Assembly (NCBI GenBank): GCA_030581615.1
Contig: JAKTTT010000012.1
Coordinates: forward strand, 310,001-374,000
Reading direction: 5' to 3'
From: Alloascoidea africana
Lineage: Eukaryota; Ascomycota; Alloascoideomycetes; Alloascoideales; Alloascoideaceae
Length of the DNA: 64,000 nucleotides
Shown: in pieces, positions 49,901-59,532 of the stretch
Numbering within the stretch: the first letter of the stretch is position 1
Layout of the letters: the number at the start of each line of letters is the position of its first letter
Notes under the pieces: generated by a model
What the model saw: the letters and a program-made list of their open reading frames with translations, nothing else
Databases searched by the model: none
Told to the model about the DNA's origin: nothing
Made by a program: the position numbers and the translations under genes

Positions 49901-50671
49901 ATGCCCAGCCGTCGAAATTCCCGTGGCCGAAGCAGCATCCGAAGGCAGAGCTTTGGCAGTTGTACACCCTCAGGATCCTCATCTCCGTTCCCTTGTTCTC
50001 GAGATGACATATCGATCCAAAGAAACGAACCAACTATTCACGTCGACTATCTGACACATGATTGGAAAGAACAGGATATATCCTCTAGCTGGAAGTATAT
50101 TATCCGAGAAAAGAAAAGACAGGATGAGAGTGTAACCATAGGCAATGATAGTGGATACGATCTGAACATCAACATGAGAATGGCGAACATTGCAAGATTA
50201 GAAAGTGCAAGTTGGAGACTCTGGGTTAAGACAAAGTACAAGCTTAAAACTGTTCCCCCAGAAAGTGTCAACTGGCTGAAAGATTACGATGCAACCTGGC
50301 TCTACGGCCCATTTTGCGATGAACCAACTATACACGCGCTTCTTGATGAGCATCCTGAATACAAAAAGCCAGCAACGACAAACACGAAGAAAGTAGCCAT
50401 GTCTAAAAACAAGAAAAAAGCCAAAAGTTCGATATCTATAGTATCGGGAAGTGGGGAAGAAGAAACAGAATGCCAAGGTCGTAAATCATCATCGTGTTCG
50501 AGGAAAGAGGAAACGAATTCTGCGCCTACAAAGCCTATCCTTAAGATTAAAACAATGTCGGAGAGGCTCAAGTCCCAATATTGTGCCGACTTGGGAAGCG
50601 ATAAAGAAGAATCTCCCAAAACCCAGGCAAAGGTATGCTTTACACCAAGGGTGCAAATTGTACAGGGTTAA
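49901..50671 (+). CDS. REG1/REG2-like PP1 (Glc7) regulatory protein
   Basis: 256 residues, ATG at 49901. An Arg/Ser-rich start leads to a conserved block at about 45-140: HVDYLTHDWKEQDISSSWKY, then NIARLESASWRLWVKTKYKL and SVNWLKDYDATWLYGPF. This R-L-E-x-x-x-W-R...NWLKD-x-D-x-TWLYGP pattern is the DUF1752 (AreA-like) block I associate with the yeast Reg1/Reg2 group; that assignment is from memory of the pattern. Near the end KVCF (244-247) fits the RVxF docking motif for type-1 phosphatase. Reg1/Glc7 acts in glucose repression and Snf1 control. It is short, nearer Reg2 (338) than Reg1 (about 1014). Confidence 0.72.
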   Translation: MPSRRNSRGRSSIRRQSFGSCTPSGSSSPFPCSRDDISIQRNEPTIHVDYLTHDWKEQDISSSWKYIIREKKRQDESVTIGNDSGYDLNINMRMANIARLESASWRLWVKTKYKLKTVPPESVNWLKDYDATWLYGPFCDEPTIHALLDEHPEYKKPATTNTKKVAMSKNKKKAKSSISIVSGSGEEETECQGRKSSSCSRKEETNSAPTKPILKIKTMSERLKSQYCADLGSDKEESPKTQAKVCFTPRVQIVQG

Positions 50672-51085
50672 TTCCAGCCGCCGCTATTCACGTTTCCCCA
50701 ACCACACAAATCATTTCCTTTCCCGCTCTTTCTTTCTACAATTTTTTTTTTTTTTTTTCATTCTCTGATTTTGAAATTATATTTGTACGGTTTACATTTA
50801 CTCGTGATTCTAAACAGGGCTGAGCTTATAGATAGAAATGCACAATCAAAAATTTGATCTTACCAAGGCGACTGATTCTGAAACGCTATTAGGATCTAGC
50901 GCTTGTTTGAAAAAAAAAATGTAGTGAACTTTCTTTGACTCGGCGCTAAGCACAATGCCGTTGTTTAGTGCAGAAAGGAAAAAAAAAACGGTTATGAAGC
51001 TAAAGAGACGGACCCTGCGGAATTGCACTTTTGCTTACGTTGGACCTTTTGGGTGCAATCAATCTTACCAACAGATTTTGCGCTA
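50672..51085. other. Convergent 3' regions
   Basis: About 410 bases between the REG-like gene and RAD1, with a poly-T run of about 18 (50740-50758) and two poly-A tracts. No gene seen. Confidence 0.5.
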
Positions 51086-54000
51086 TCATCTAAAAACGTT
51101 TTCGTTTAAAAAACTGTAAGCTTTACGTGCTGCCTCTTTACCAATAATTTTTGCAATATCCTCTTCCTCCATTTGGCAAAACTCTTGGATGCTTGTAACA
51201 TTACGTATGATAAGGCCATAGTTGACAGAGTTGACTCCGGGTATACGCTGAAGCATGTCAATTGCTGCGTCGTTGTAAACAGCAGGATCTCCATTGTTCT
51301 CTTCAGATGTGGCAGAATTAGGGGCGCCATATTTTGTCACTACCTCGATCTGCGGTTCTTCTTGGTTCCTTTTCAAATCCATGAAAATCTCTGCGGTCTG
51401 TTTCGGACCTGAGGACCATATAATTTTCAGTTTGGGGAAGTGTAATAGCAACAGTGTCAACTTGGTCTGAATATCTTCTTGTAGGAACTTTGAGGCTGCT
51501 GCGTTCACGGTGACTGCTGTCTTTGCCCGATAGCTCTCCGCAAAGGGCTCTAAGGAAAAGGATTTCGACTCATCAAACTCAATCAACAGTGTGGGTATCT
51601 CATAATGCCGAAACATGGCTTCGCATTGTGTGTATAAACGACCGTTCTTGAAGCTTCCTATCAAATCGCCAACAGACTTTCTCTCTATGCAAATCTTTGG
51701 GGAGATGATGTAGTCACCAACTGTTAGCATACAGGGCACAACAGTGATTCCAACGTCGTGGAGCAGACAGGGCAAAGAAGATGAAAACTCTCGAATGTCC
51801 ACAACAACCAATGCTTCCTTTTCGTGTGTGCGGAATGTAGACCCTCCTGCAATTCTCGTATTTATCTGGGTTCTACGTAACCGAAAGTTCTGATTGTCTT
51901 CATCTGTTGAAAACTGGAGTGGCATCGCTGCCTTTTGGCGAATCAATTTTGTAAAAGAGTCTTTTTCTTTTCTCACTGCATTGAGATAGCGCTGTTCTTC
52001 AACTGAGTTACCATAGTAGAGGAAATAGGTTTTTACTTCGACTTCCGGATAAACTGCCTGGTAAAGCTCTATTCGTCTTATGAAAGCAGTATCGGGCTCA
52101 AACATGATGATGTATGAAGGTTTTAACTCCTCCAATAATGAACTATCGGTTTTGGAGTCATACGCTTTGATTATAACCTCTTCATGTCTTTTAAGTGGTT
52201 TCAAGAGCAATTCATTCTCATCGTCAGCATCTTCCTCCTCATCGGATATCAAAATCAGGTCATTATTATCCACTGTTTCAGTGTTTTCGTTAAACTCCTC
52301 GGTTTCTAAAAGCTTTTCGATTTCCGCTTCTGATTTTTGCTGAATTTCGTCAGCTCGACTGGACATGGCGGTTGAAGATCCACCTCTAGTTCTTCTTCTC
52401 TTGTTAAACGGTCGCCCTCTCAACGGAGCACTAGATGCTCGTTGATCCGTGTTACTGTCCTGGTTTGGTCCTGAACCAGAAGTATTCTCCTGAGACTTTG
52501 GTTGTAAATGAGCTGCTGTTTTCTTTAACGATTGCCTCCACAGAAAGTAATTCTTTAACTCTTTTTTCATCATCTTAGGAGACGAATAATGTTTTCCCTT
52601 GAGTCCAGTGATATTGGGATCACTGTTTAATGTATTCGATTCTTCCATTGTGCTTAAAAATTTCTGCAATTCGCGGGCAACATGATAATTAGAGCACAAG
52701 ATTAGTGTGGGCCCATGTCTAGTAATGTCGTGTCCCTGTTCACTCGATATCTCATCGAGAATAAATGCAGTCTGTTCCCACTTTGGTTGTTCTTCCAAAA
52801 TCGGCTCTATCAGGGATTTCGACGCATCCTCCAAAAGGTTTACATCACCTTCATTAATTCGTTTCTTTTGCCCTTTTGGCTTGTACATGCGCTCTCTCGA
52901 TCTTCTCACAAGTGTACCAAAAGCATCAAGCAAAAACCAGCTAGGAAGATTGAACTTTTTGGAACTTGTTTCATCGATTAGTGACTGCACAAACCTGTTG
53001 AACGTAACACAGTTATCGGACAGCAGAGATCTCAACAGACTTCGCAATACAGACAAATCTGTCACAAGCTGTTTTGAAGCCAGTGATATCCGATGCCATA
53101 GAGGATCCAATTGTCTCCTTATCATTATAACAAAGTTCTCATCAAGTGCATTATCTAGTTGCCATTCCTCAGTTTCCAGCTCTGGGTTCATTTTCTTCAA
53201 CTCGGAAACACAGGCCTCAATGCATACCATGACCGAGGTTTGAATGTCTTTCATAGATTCAGTCATTTCAACGTCAATCTCAATTACAGAAGATAAATCA
53301 CCCTCGCTTTGTTTCTTGTTATCGGACTTTTTGGGATATACAGATCTCGTAACCTCAACGTGAAATCGGGGCCAAAGAAAAACTTTTGAGACTTTTAAGA
53401 ACTTTAGACATTTCTCAAGTGAGGAAAATCCACTTGAAAAGCTTTCGGGCTCTTCTGACAAGGCTTTTATAAACCCCCATTTATTCTGCTCTCTGTATAA
53501 CCGCAGTATAAAAGCCTCATTTGAGTTTTGAGAAACTCTGTCTGCTCGCATCACCACTATTCCTGTTATTACTTTGGCATCTACCGCTTGAGATAACAAA
53601 TCAACCACAAATACTCGAGACGTTATTGATATTATTCCACCTGCGTTATAAATCTTGCGTCTTTGACTGATTGTGACTGATTCACCCTGTACCACTTTGA
53701 ACAATCTCTTAGGCAGTTCTTTTGCTTCAAGTTCATCGAATGGTAAGTCTGGATCATAAATGCCATCGACCCATGAAAGTTCCCTTAATGTTTCCCCAAT
53801 CTGGTTTATTTCTCCCTCCCTTGCATTTAACAGTATAAAGAGACCTCGCTTGCTTTCAGATGTTTGAGAAGCCGAGTTTCTAAAACAGACGGGCGTGCTT
53901 AGCGCATGTAGTAAGTTCCCTACAATTCGGTCGATTCCCAAACCTCTTCCCATAATCAAGAGGCCATCGTCTTTGAGAAGATCCTCAACTATCCGCTGTT

Positions 54001-54289
54001 GAAAACGAAGAGGTAAGGAAAGGGTGACACGAATGGGACCCACCACTGTTGGCTCTTCCTGTGTCGTCTCAGCCCTTGAATCCGAATTAACCAGACCAAA
54101 TGAAGCTTCAGTATCCAAAGATCTACTTCCTTCTACTTCGATATTCTCACACTCTTCGTCATCAGCAACGAACAGCGATGGCGTCTCCTGGATAGAGTTT
54201 CCGTTCTCTTCCGCTGCCTCGCCTTGACAAGCTTGTTCATCTGGCCGGTCCTTGGGACTGCCAGCACTCCCAGCGTTATCCAGCTCCAT
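51086..54289 (-). CDS. RAD1: Rad1/XPF structure-specific endonuclease subunit
   Basis: 1067 residues (S. cerevisiae Rad1 1100). The N-terminal half is the inactive SF2 helicase-like region (FQQRIVEDLLKDDGLLIMGR, GIISITSRVFVVDLLS). A disordered linker at about 590-700 carries basic and acidic runs (FNKRRRTRGG). The ERCC4 nuclease domain has VVVDIREFSS and then GDYIISPKICIERKSVGD at about 857-875, the complete GD-Xn-ERK-XXX-D active site. A C-terminal double helix-hairpin-helix (IDMLQRIPGVNSVNYGLIIR) would bind Rad10. It cuts the 5' side of lesions in nucleotide excision repair and removes 3' flaps in recombination. Two MCB boxes lie just upstream of the start. Confidence 0.95.
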   Translation of the reverse strand: MELDNAGSAGSPKDRPDEQACQGEAAEENGNSIQETPSLFVADDEECENIEVEGSRSLDTEASFGLVNSDSRAETTQEEPTVVGPIRVTLSLPLRFQQRIVEDLLKDDGLLIMGRGLGIDRIVGNLLHALSTPVCFRNSASQTSESKRGLFILLNAREGEINQIGETLRELSWVDGIYDPDLPFDELEAKELPKRLFKVVQGESVTISQRRKIYNAGGIISITSRVFVVDLLSQAVDAKVITGIVVMRADRVSQNSNEAFILRLYREQNKWGFIKALSEEPESFSSGFSSLEKCLKFLKVSKVFLWPRFHVEVTRSVYPKKSDNKKQSEGDLSSVIEIDVEMTESMKDIQTSVMVCIEACVSELKKMNPELETEEWQLDNALDENFVIMIRRQLDPLWHRISLASKQLVTDLSVLRSLLRSLLSDNCVTFNRFVQSLIDETSSKKFNLPSWFLLDAFGTLVRRSRERMYKPKGQKKRINEGDVNLLEDASKSLIEPILEEQPKWEQTAFILDEISSEQGHDITRHGPTLILCSNYHVARELQKFLSTMEESNTLNSDPNITGLKGKHYSSPKMMKKELKNYFLWRQSLKKTAAHLQPKSQENTSGSGPNQDSNTDQRASSAPLRGRPFNKRRRTRGGSSTAMSSRADEIQQKSEAEIEKLLETEEFNENTETVDNNDLILISDEEEDADDENELLLKPLKRHEEVIIKAYDSKTDSSLLEELKPSYIIMFEPDTAFIRRIELYQAVYPEVEVKTYFLYYGNSVEEQRYLNAVRKEKDSFTKLIRQKAAMPLQFSTDEDNQNFRLRRTQINTRIAGGSTFRTHEKEALVVVDIREFSSSLPCLLHDVGITVVPCMLTVGDYIISPKICIERKSVGDLIGSFKNGRLYTQCEAMFRHYEIPTLLIEFDESKSFSLEPFAESYRAKTAVTVNAAASKFLQEDIQTKLTLLLLHFPKLKIIWSSGPKQTAEIFMDLKRNQEEPQIEVVTKYGAPNSATSEENNGDPAVYNDAAIDMLQRIPGVNSVNYGLIIRNVTSIQEFCQMEEEDIAKIIGKEAARKAYSFLNENVFR

Positions 54290-54350
54290 CTAAGATCGCC
54301 AATATACAGATTTCGCACTCCCGCAAGAGTTGACAAAACCTCCAAAAAAA

Positions 54351-54367
54351 ACGCGTGGCGAACGCGT
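54351..54367. promoter_or_regulatory. Pair of MluI cell-cycle boxes upstream of RAD1
   Basis: Two ACGCGT hexamers, 5 bases apart, lie 62-78 bases upstream of the RAD1 ATG. ACGCGT is the binding site of the G1/S factor MBF (Mbp1-Swi6) in ascomycete yeasts, which controls many DNA synthesis and repair genes. Confidence 0.6.
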
Positions 54368-54467
54368 GCATTTCGCACCCACTCTCCAGCACGTGATCGT
54401 GTCCCTAAAGAAAACTTTCGCGCCAACTTTGGCGAGCTTACCCGCCCATAAGCGAGCGGCTCTCTTC

Positions 54468-54474
54468 TGACTCA
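54468..54474. promoter_or_regulatory. Gcn4-type site TGACTCA
   Basis: A perfect Gcn4 core in the shared RAD1/PCL5-like promoter, 687 bases upstream of the cyclin ATG. In S. cerevisiae PCL5 is a Gcn4 target and Pcl5 promotes Gcn4 degradation, so the site makes sense if the leader is long. Confidence 0.45.
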
Positions 54475-55012
54475 CCACCTCCTATTAAATACCGTATCTC
54501 CGTGTCTTCGCCTCTCCCTTTCCTCCCCTGTTTTCTGTCTTTTTTCCCCCCATTTTTGTTTTTTTTCAGTTGACCATCAGTGCTTACAATCTCTTGGAAT
54601 CGCATCTTGTCTGTGGAACTCTGGAAGTAATAGCTGTTCATTTAGAAAGGACTCGAGGGTGTGTCAAATTGAATTGACTATCCAGCCTTTATCAACTATT
54701 ACTCATCTCTGGTCGCATTCAAGAAACTGGCCCTTCAACCCTAAGCATTTTTTGGTGCTCTCATTCAACTGTTTTCATAGAACCACTGCTATCAACAGCA
54801 ATTTAACAACCGAGAATTCCCTTCATTTTCCTGTAAATTTTTATTTTTGCTTCCCGCTTTTCAGTCACCACTTTTAACGCATTACGATAAACAGGTCCAT
54901 ACCCGGATAATCAACTTCCTCTGGATCTGCCTTCTCCTTCGAATACACTATAATTATCAATTATTAGTTTCCTGTTGTTTACACATTTTATTTTATTGTT
55001 GGTTTGTTCGAA

Positions 55013-55054
55013 ATGTACATGGTTATTTTGCACACTATCTTTTCAAATTATTAA
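55013..55054 (+). other. Upstream ORF in the PCL5-like leader
   Basis: ATG TAC ATG... to TAA encodes 13 residues and ends about 105 bases before the main ATG at 55161. I see no other ATG on the plus strand between about 54480 and 55160, so this would be the only uORF of the leader. Confidence 0.35.
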
Positions 55055-55160
55055 AACTACAAAGATAGCGTGCAGGTTAACTTTATAAAAGGGAAAAAGC
55101 ATAGCAAACTCAAATCAACAAATTGAAAAGAAAGGGAAAAATAGAAAAAGGGAAAAAAAA

Positions 55161-56096
55161 ATGGTACTTCGTCTTATAAACCATCATCGTCATCACGACT
55201 GTTCGAACGCCAGTAGCAATGAAGATCTGGCAACTTCAAAGATTATTGGAAAAACTTCGAGCTTGCCTCTACAAGGAATATCATACACGACTCTACAACG
55301 CTTTGGCCTTGATATAGAGAGCGATTTCAGTGTTTCGTCGCCTTTATGTGATGGAAGTGAAGCCGAGCCTGAAAACCCGCCCAGTCTAGTCTCTTCACCG
55401 ATTTTTGAAGATTCAACAAGTAGTGTCTGTACACAACAAGAAGAGATCAATATAAAGAATTCACAAGGCATGGAAAATATCAAAGCGAGGGCAAACTATA
55501 TCTCGGCCCTGTTTCAGCGTGCACCTGCACTTCGAGAAGTTTTTATGCTCTCGGTAGTTGAAGTTGCTGCTGAATCAATGGAGCAGATGTGGCCCGACTT
55601 GAAAACGAACCACGCTAGGCTGACTTGTTTTATTAAAGAGCTAATTAGACGCTCAAGAGCCTCTATAACTGCATTTCAGGTAGCGCTATACTACCTCTCT
55701 TTGCTCAAGGATGTTTCAAGGGATGGGAATGCCTCGCTCTCAGACGGACGCAAGATGCTTGTTTCTGCACTTATTTTGGCAACCAAGTATCTACAGGACA
55801 CGAGAATTTCTCTGGATCTGTGGTGTAAAGTCTCGGGTCTTGTCAAATCTGAGTTGAAGTCCAACGAAATTTTATTGTTTTCAAAACTGAATTGGAACTG
55901 TCATGTGAAACCTTGCGACTATGACGTTTGGAACCGGTCAATCACTAGTAAAGCAACGGATCGGCTGGTTGTGTTACTCAAAAGAGACAAAAAGGATACT
56001 GGAGATTCAAGGTCAAATAAGAGAAAATCCGGAGAGGATGACTCATCTGAAGAGCAATCACCCAAGGTTTTCAAACGAAGACTTGTGGTGTCCTAA
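55161..56096 (+). CDS. PCL5: Pho85 cyclin, PCL5-like
   Basis: 311 residues. The first 110 residues are disordered and Ser-rich. The cyclin box at about 135-265 (LTCFIKELIRRSRASITAFQ, MLVSALILATKYLQDTRISL, WCKVSGLVKSELKSNEILLF, KLNWNCHV) matches the order of S. cerevisiae Pcl5 (FLNEVLKRSK..., FLCCLILSHKFLND..., W-x-x-x-SGL-x-x-x-x-L..., KLNYEL). The end is Lys-rich and acidic (KRKSGEDDSSEE, FKRRLVVS), again like the Pcl5 tail. Pcl5-Pho85 phosphorylates Gcn4 for degradation. A Gcn4-type site and a uORF lie upstream. Clg1-type cyclins are an alternative. Confidence 0.75.
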   Translation: MVLRLINHHRHHDCSNASSNEDLATSKIIGKTSSLPLQGISYTTLQRFGLDIESDFSVSSPLCDGSEAEPENPPSLVSSPIFEDSTSSVCTQQEEINIKNSQGMENIKARANYISALFQRAPALREVFMLSVVEVAAESMEQMWPDLKTNHARLTCFIKELIRRSRASITAFQVALYYLSLLKDVSRDGNASLSDGRKMLVSALILATKYLQDTRISLDLWCKVSGLVKSELKSNEILLFSKLNWNCHVKPCDYDVWNRSITSKATDRLVVLLKRDKKDTGDSRSNKRKSGEDDSSEEQSPKVFKRRLVVS

Positions 56097-56728
56097 ATGA
56101 GCACTTGATTCAATTACATTTTTATAGTTATAGTTGTTTATTATTTTTGTATGTCATATACGTTCCTGGAGTGTTGGTTATTGCTGCTGTTACCTTTTGA
56201 TGTATTACTATGTCTAGTTTCGGATTGTAATCTGCTCAAACATTTGGAAACTTTACGGATTTTGAAACCAATGGAAAAAAAAAGGGCTTTGTTTGTCACA
56301 TGGAGGGTTTCGGCCTCCTTTCTCATATCCATCCATCCATGAATACGGGGTTGACAAATGACCGATCTAATCACCTTCAATAAGGGTTCTCATTGTCATC
56401 ATCCGCTCCCCCCTCTTCGGCAGATTCCAAAGTGTCTGTTTTCTGGATTGTTCGGCTGTTGCCATCTGCTATTGATTAAAGTAGTCTATTGTCAGGCATC
56501 TTATCCCACGTATTTTGCAAATGCATCTCGTAACTAATCAACATGATACCAAGGAGCAAGGACAGTGGAGTGGAGTGTAGCCTCGGGTTAGAATATTCAG
56601 TGCACAATCAAAGCAAAAAGATGGTTCCAAGTGTCTTTTGGTAAATTTGAACAGGTTCACAATCATATTTCGTGTAAATTACAAAAATCAAGGACGGGGG
56701 AGATTTTTACATAGCAAGTACAACATTT
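56097..56728. other. Convergent 3' regions
   Basis: About 630 bases between the PCL5-like gene and MDH3. Small open stretches on both strands have no domain. Nothing else seen. Confidence 0.5.
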
Positions 56729-57757
56729 CTATAGCTTACTCTTAACAGGAGGAGGATTCAACACAAAGTTTGATCCCTTTGCAATGTTCCCCTTGAGACT
56801 CTTGACTGCTGTCTCCAACAGCTTCTTCTCATGGGCACTGGCTTTAGCGAGAACCTCACCTTGAACTCTTTCAGCACCGTTTGGTCCCAATTCAACGGGG
56901 AGTGCAAAGAAATCCAGACCAACCTGTTTCTTCACCTCGGCAGCACCTGCGATACTTGAGTCCAAATACACAAAACTGGGCTCAACGACCTTCTTTTCTC
57001 CAGTCAAGGCTCTCAAAATAGCGTCTGCAAACTTGAAGCCTGCATATGCCATTGATAAGGTGGCTGATCCACCACCATTCTTGGCTTTGACAACCTCATC
57101 GCCCGCATATTGGATATGGTTGACCAGCGCGTCGAGCTCCGATGGGCTCTGGGACAGTTCGCTATAAACCTGCGGAGCAGTCAAGGAGAGAAGAGGCACT
57201 ATGGTTTCGCCGGAATGTCCACCGACAACGATAGCTTTATAATCAGCAGGAGTAGGCTTTTCCTTGTTTGCGATTTGGGCAACAAAGGTCTCTGTTCGCA
57301 CAACGTCCAAAGAGGTGACGCCAAACAGTTTCTTTGGGTTGAAAACACCGTGCTTTTTCAATACCTCGGCAGCAATAGGAACGGTTGAATTGACCGGATT
57401 GGAAATGATCAACACAAATGCACCGGGAGCATATTTAGCGATTCCCGTTACCAAATCTCTAACGATTCCGGCATTAATGTTAAACAGAGCGTCTCTGGTC
57501 ATGCCGGGTTTCCTTGGAATGCCCGCGGGGATAACGACAATGTCGGATCCAGTGAAAGCCTTTTCCATACCATTGTCCTTAGGTAGATATCCTGTAACTT
57601 TGGCCTTCGTGTTAATGTGCGATATGTCTGCGGCTACACCAGGAGAATTCACAACGTCATAGAGGGCTAATTCAGTGACATGTGGAGAAATCTTGCACAG
57701 CAAGGACAGAGGCTGTCCAATGCCACCAGCGGCTCCGGCTACAGTGATCTTGACCAT
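56729..57757 (-). CDS. MDH3: Peroxisomal malate dehydrogenase
   Basis: 342 residues (S. cerevisiae Mdh3 343). NAD-binding loop [15 protein letters not shown] at the very N-terminus, so there is no mitochondrial presequence. Substrate loop [19 protein letters not shown], catalytic-site [13 protein letters not shown] with the proton-accepting His, and the proton-relay Asp in [15 protein letters not shown]. The protein ends in SKL, a canonical PTS1 signal. Peroxisomal Mdh reoxidises NADH from beta-oxidation and feeds the glyoxylate cycle. No intron is visible, unlike yeasts that make peroxisomal and cytosolic forms by alternative splicing. Divergent from EGD1. Confidence 0.95.
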   Translation of the reverse strand: MVKITVAGAAGGIGQPLSLLCKISPHVTELALYDVVNSPGVAADISHINTKAKVTGYLPKDNGMEKAFTGSDIVVIPAGIPRKPGMTRDALFNINAGIVRDLVTGIAKYAPGAFVLIISNPVNSTVPIAAEVLKKHGVFNPKKLFGVTSLDVVRTETFVAQIANKEKPTPADYKAIVVGGHSGETIVPLLSLTAPQVYSELSQSPSELDALVNHIQYAGDEVVKAKNGGGSATLSMAYAGFKFADAILRALTGEKKVVEPSFVYLDSSIAGAAEVKKQVGLDFFALPVELGPNGAERVQGEVLAKASAHEKKLLETAVKSLKGNIAKGSNFVLNPPPVKSKL

Positions 57758-58659
57758 TTTTGTGATAGATTATGGATGTGCTAAATAGTTGATGCAGTGA
57801 GAAGCGGGATCGATCGATCGTTTACCAGAACGCAAGTGGAAAACAAAAGGGGAATAAATAAGAGGACTTGGATGGGAGGAGAGAATAAGAAGGAAGAACG
57901 AGATTATATATACAAAGTAGCAACAGGAGGTGGATCTTAGTTAACTAAAACTTTAAGAAGTGTGGAGAACAGCCCAGCCAGAGCGGAAATATGACCCGGT
58001 CACATTCGGGGTCCTGGAGCTGGCACTCCCATATTTTCTGGTGCTACCCGGTACCGGCTGTGTTTTTGCTGCCCCGGAAGGCCCCAGAACTCGCTTCGGC
58101 TTCGGCATGTGAACTGGACGCACGCCAGCCGAAAGGGCAAAAGCGTTGGATCTGGCCGGGTAACAATGATATCACCTGGGTCGGCTTCCCCAAATCGGCT
58201 TTGTGAGCCTACAAGCTGGAGCGAGAAAGCAGCAGGTCGATAAACCGGCCACTGATATCGTCTACTCGTGCGAGAAGAGCGGGAAAAACAGGAGTGGGCA
58301 CTGCTTACTCTTTCTCTTTTTACTCGTTCTCTCTCTTTCTGTGCATTTCCTAGCCCTTGAGTGTGGTGTGCTGTAAACTACTCACATACGCGTACACGAG
58401 AGTCCGCTCCCCATCAACTGGATGTTCGGGTGTTTCCAAATCCAGATTCGAGTTCACCAGGAGTCCAGCGTTTACACACCAAATGTGTAAATGTCAGAAC
58501 CACTCACACTTTGAGATTGCATCTTTCGACTTCTCTCTTGCTCAAAATTTGTCAAAGAGAAACACCCTTCTTCTTCACGAGAAACGAATCTCTTAAGCAA
58601 ACTCTTTCAACTCGAAAAAGACCAAAAACAAAAAATTCGTATATAACCGAAATCAAAAA
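57758..58659. other. Divergent promoter MDH3 / EGD1
   Basis: About 900 bases. A GC-richer core (about 58000-58210) contains CGGGTAA (58157-58163, Reb1-type). CGG-N16-CCG at 58055-58076 is loosely like an oleate response element but lacks its inner T-N-A. ACGCGT occurs at about 58388. The right part is a pyrimidine-rich leader of EGD1. Confidence 0.5.
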
Positions 58660-59532
58660 ATGCCAGTTGATCCAGAAAAGTTAGCCAAGTTGCAAAGCAA
58701 GGCAGTTCGAATTGGTAAGCCCTTTTTTGGTTTCTCCACTTTTTCCCCCCCATTTCGCTTAGGGCTTGAGCCCTTTGATGAGACTTTTCAATAAGAGGCT
58801 CAATTCGATCCATAGCTTAATTGAAAACGCAAAGAGCTGGGGCTTGCTAATGGTCTTTGGGGAAAGGGGTGCACGCAGAGGATCTGGATCTCTTGCCATG
58901 AAGCCTAAGACCAGCTTTGATTTCTTGTGTCTTTATGTTTTTGTGGAACTCTACTAACCTTATATTTGTGGGAAACTAGGGTAAGAATATCACTTCAGCA
59001 AATGAGTTTTCAAAATCAGATGGAAACAGACTGTAAAAGTCATTGGTGAAAAATAGTTCACCAATGAAAAATAGTTCATCAATCTAACGCTTTTTTATAC
59101 AGAGGTAAGGGAACTCCCCGCCGTAAGCAAAAGAAGATTACCCATAGCTCTGAGGGAACGGATCAGAAGCTCCAGGCCACTCTTAAAAAGCTCAATGCTC
59201 AGCCCATTCCTGATATTGGTGAGGCCAACTTTTTCAAGGATGATGGTAAAGTTCTCCATTTCCCAAGAGTTGCGGTTCAAGGTGCTGCTCAGTCCAACAC
59301 TTTTGCCTTTACTGGACACCCCCAGGAGAAGGATTTGGGCCAATTGTTCCCCAACATTTTGCCCCAGCTGGGCAATGAGTCCATAGAGGCTCTCCGTCAA
59401 TTGGCCGAGCAACTCCAAAAGACTGATTTGGGTAAAGAGGCCGGAGAAGATGCCACACAGAAAGAGGCTGGTGACGAGGACATTCCAGAGTTGGTTGAAG
59501 GCAAAACATTTGATGACGATAAGGTCGAGTAA
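58660..59532 (+). CDS. EGD1: Nascent polypeptide-associated complex beta subunit, with a single-nucleotide exon
   Basis: 161 residues from 58660-58714, one base at 58980, and 59103-59532. Exon 1 is MPVDPEKLAKLQSKAVRI plus one base. Intron 1: GTAAGC, TACTAAC (58952-58958), first downstream AG is TAG at 58979. Intron 2: GTAAGA at 58981, CTAAC (59084-59088), first downstream AG is CAG at 59102. Joining with the lone G at 58980 gives VRIGGKGTPRRKQKK, the near-invariant start of the NAC domain. Skipping it breaks the frame; a single intron ending at the following GAG would keep frame but lose one Gly. The rest (LKKLNAQPIPDIGEANFFKD, QGAAQSNTFAFTG, QLFPNILPQLGNES) is standard NAC-beta, ending with an acidic IPELVEG tail. 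NAC binds nascent chains at the ribosome exit. Confidence 0.9.
58980..58980 (+). other. Putative 1-nt exon or recursive splice site in EGD1
   Basis: The sequence AAACTAG|G|GTAAGA places a complete acceptor and a complete donor around one G. See the EGD1 entry. It may equally be described as a recursive splice site: after intron 1 is removed, ATTGG|GTAAGA forms a new donor. Confidence 0.65.

Larger units (their letters stand above)
54290..55160. other. Divergent promoter RAD1 / PCL5-like
   Basis: About 870 bases. Motifs: ACGCGT at 54351-54356 and 54362-54367, CACGTG at 54390-54395, TTACCCG at 54438-54444, TGACTCA at 54468-54474. The right two thirds is AT-rich and nearly free of ATG, as in a long 5' leader of the cyclin gene. 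Confidence 0.6.

Noticed and set aside
58055-58076. Oleate response element at MDH3
   Set aside because: CGG-N16-CCG spacing fits, but the inner T-N-A of the element is absent, and Oaf1/Pip2 control is not established outside Saccharomycetaceae.
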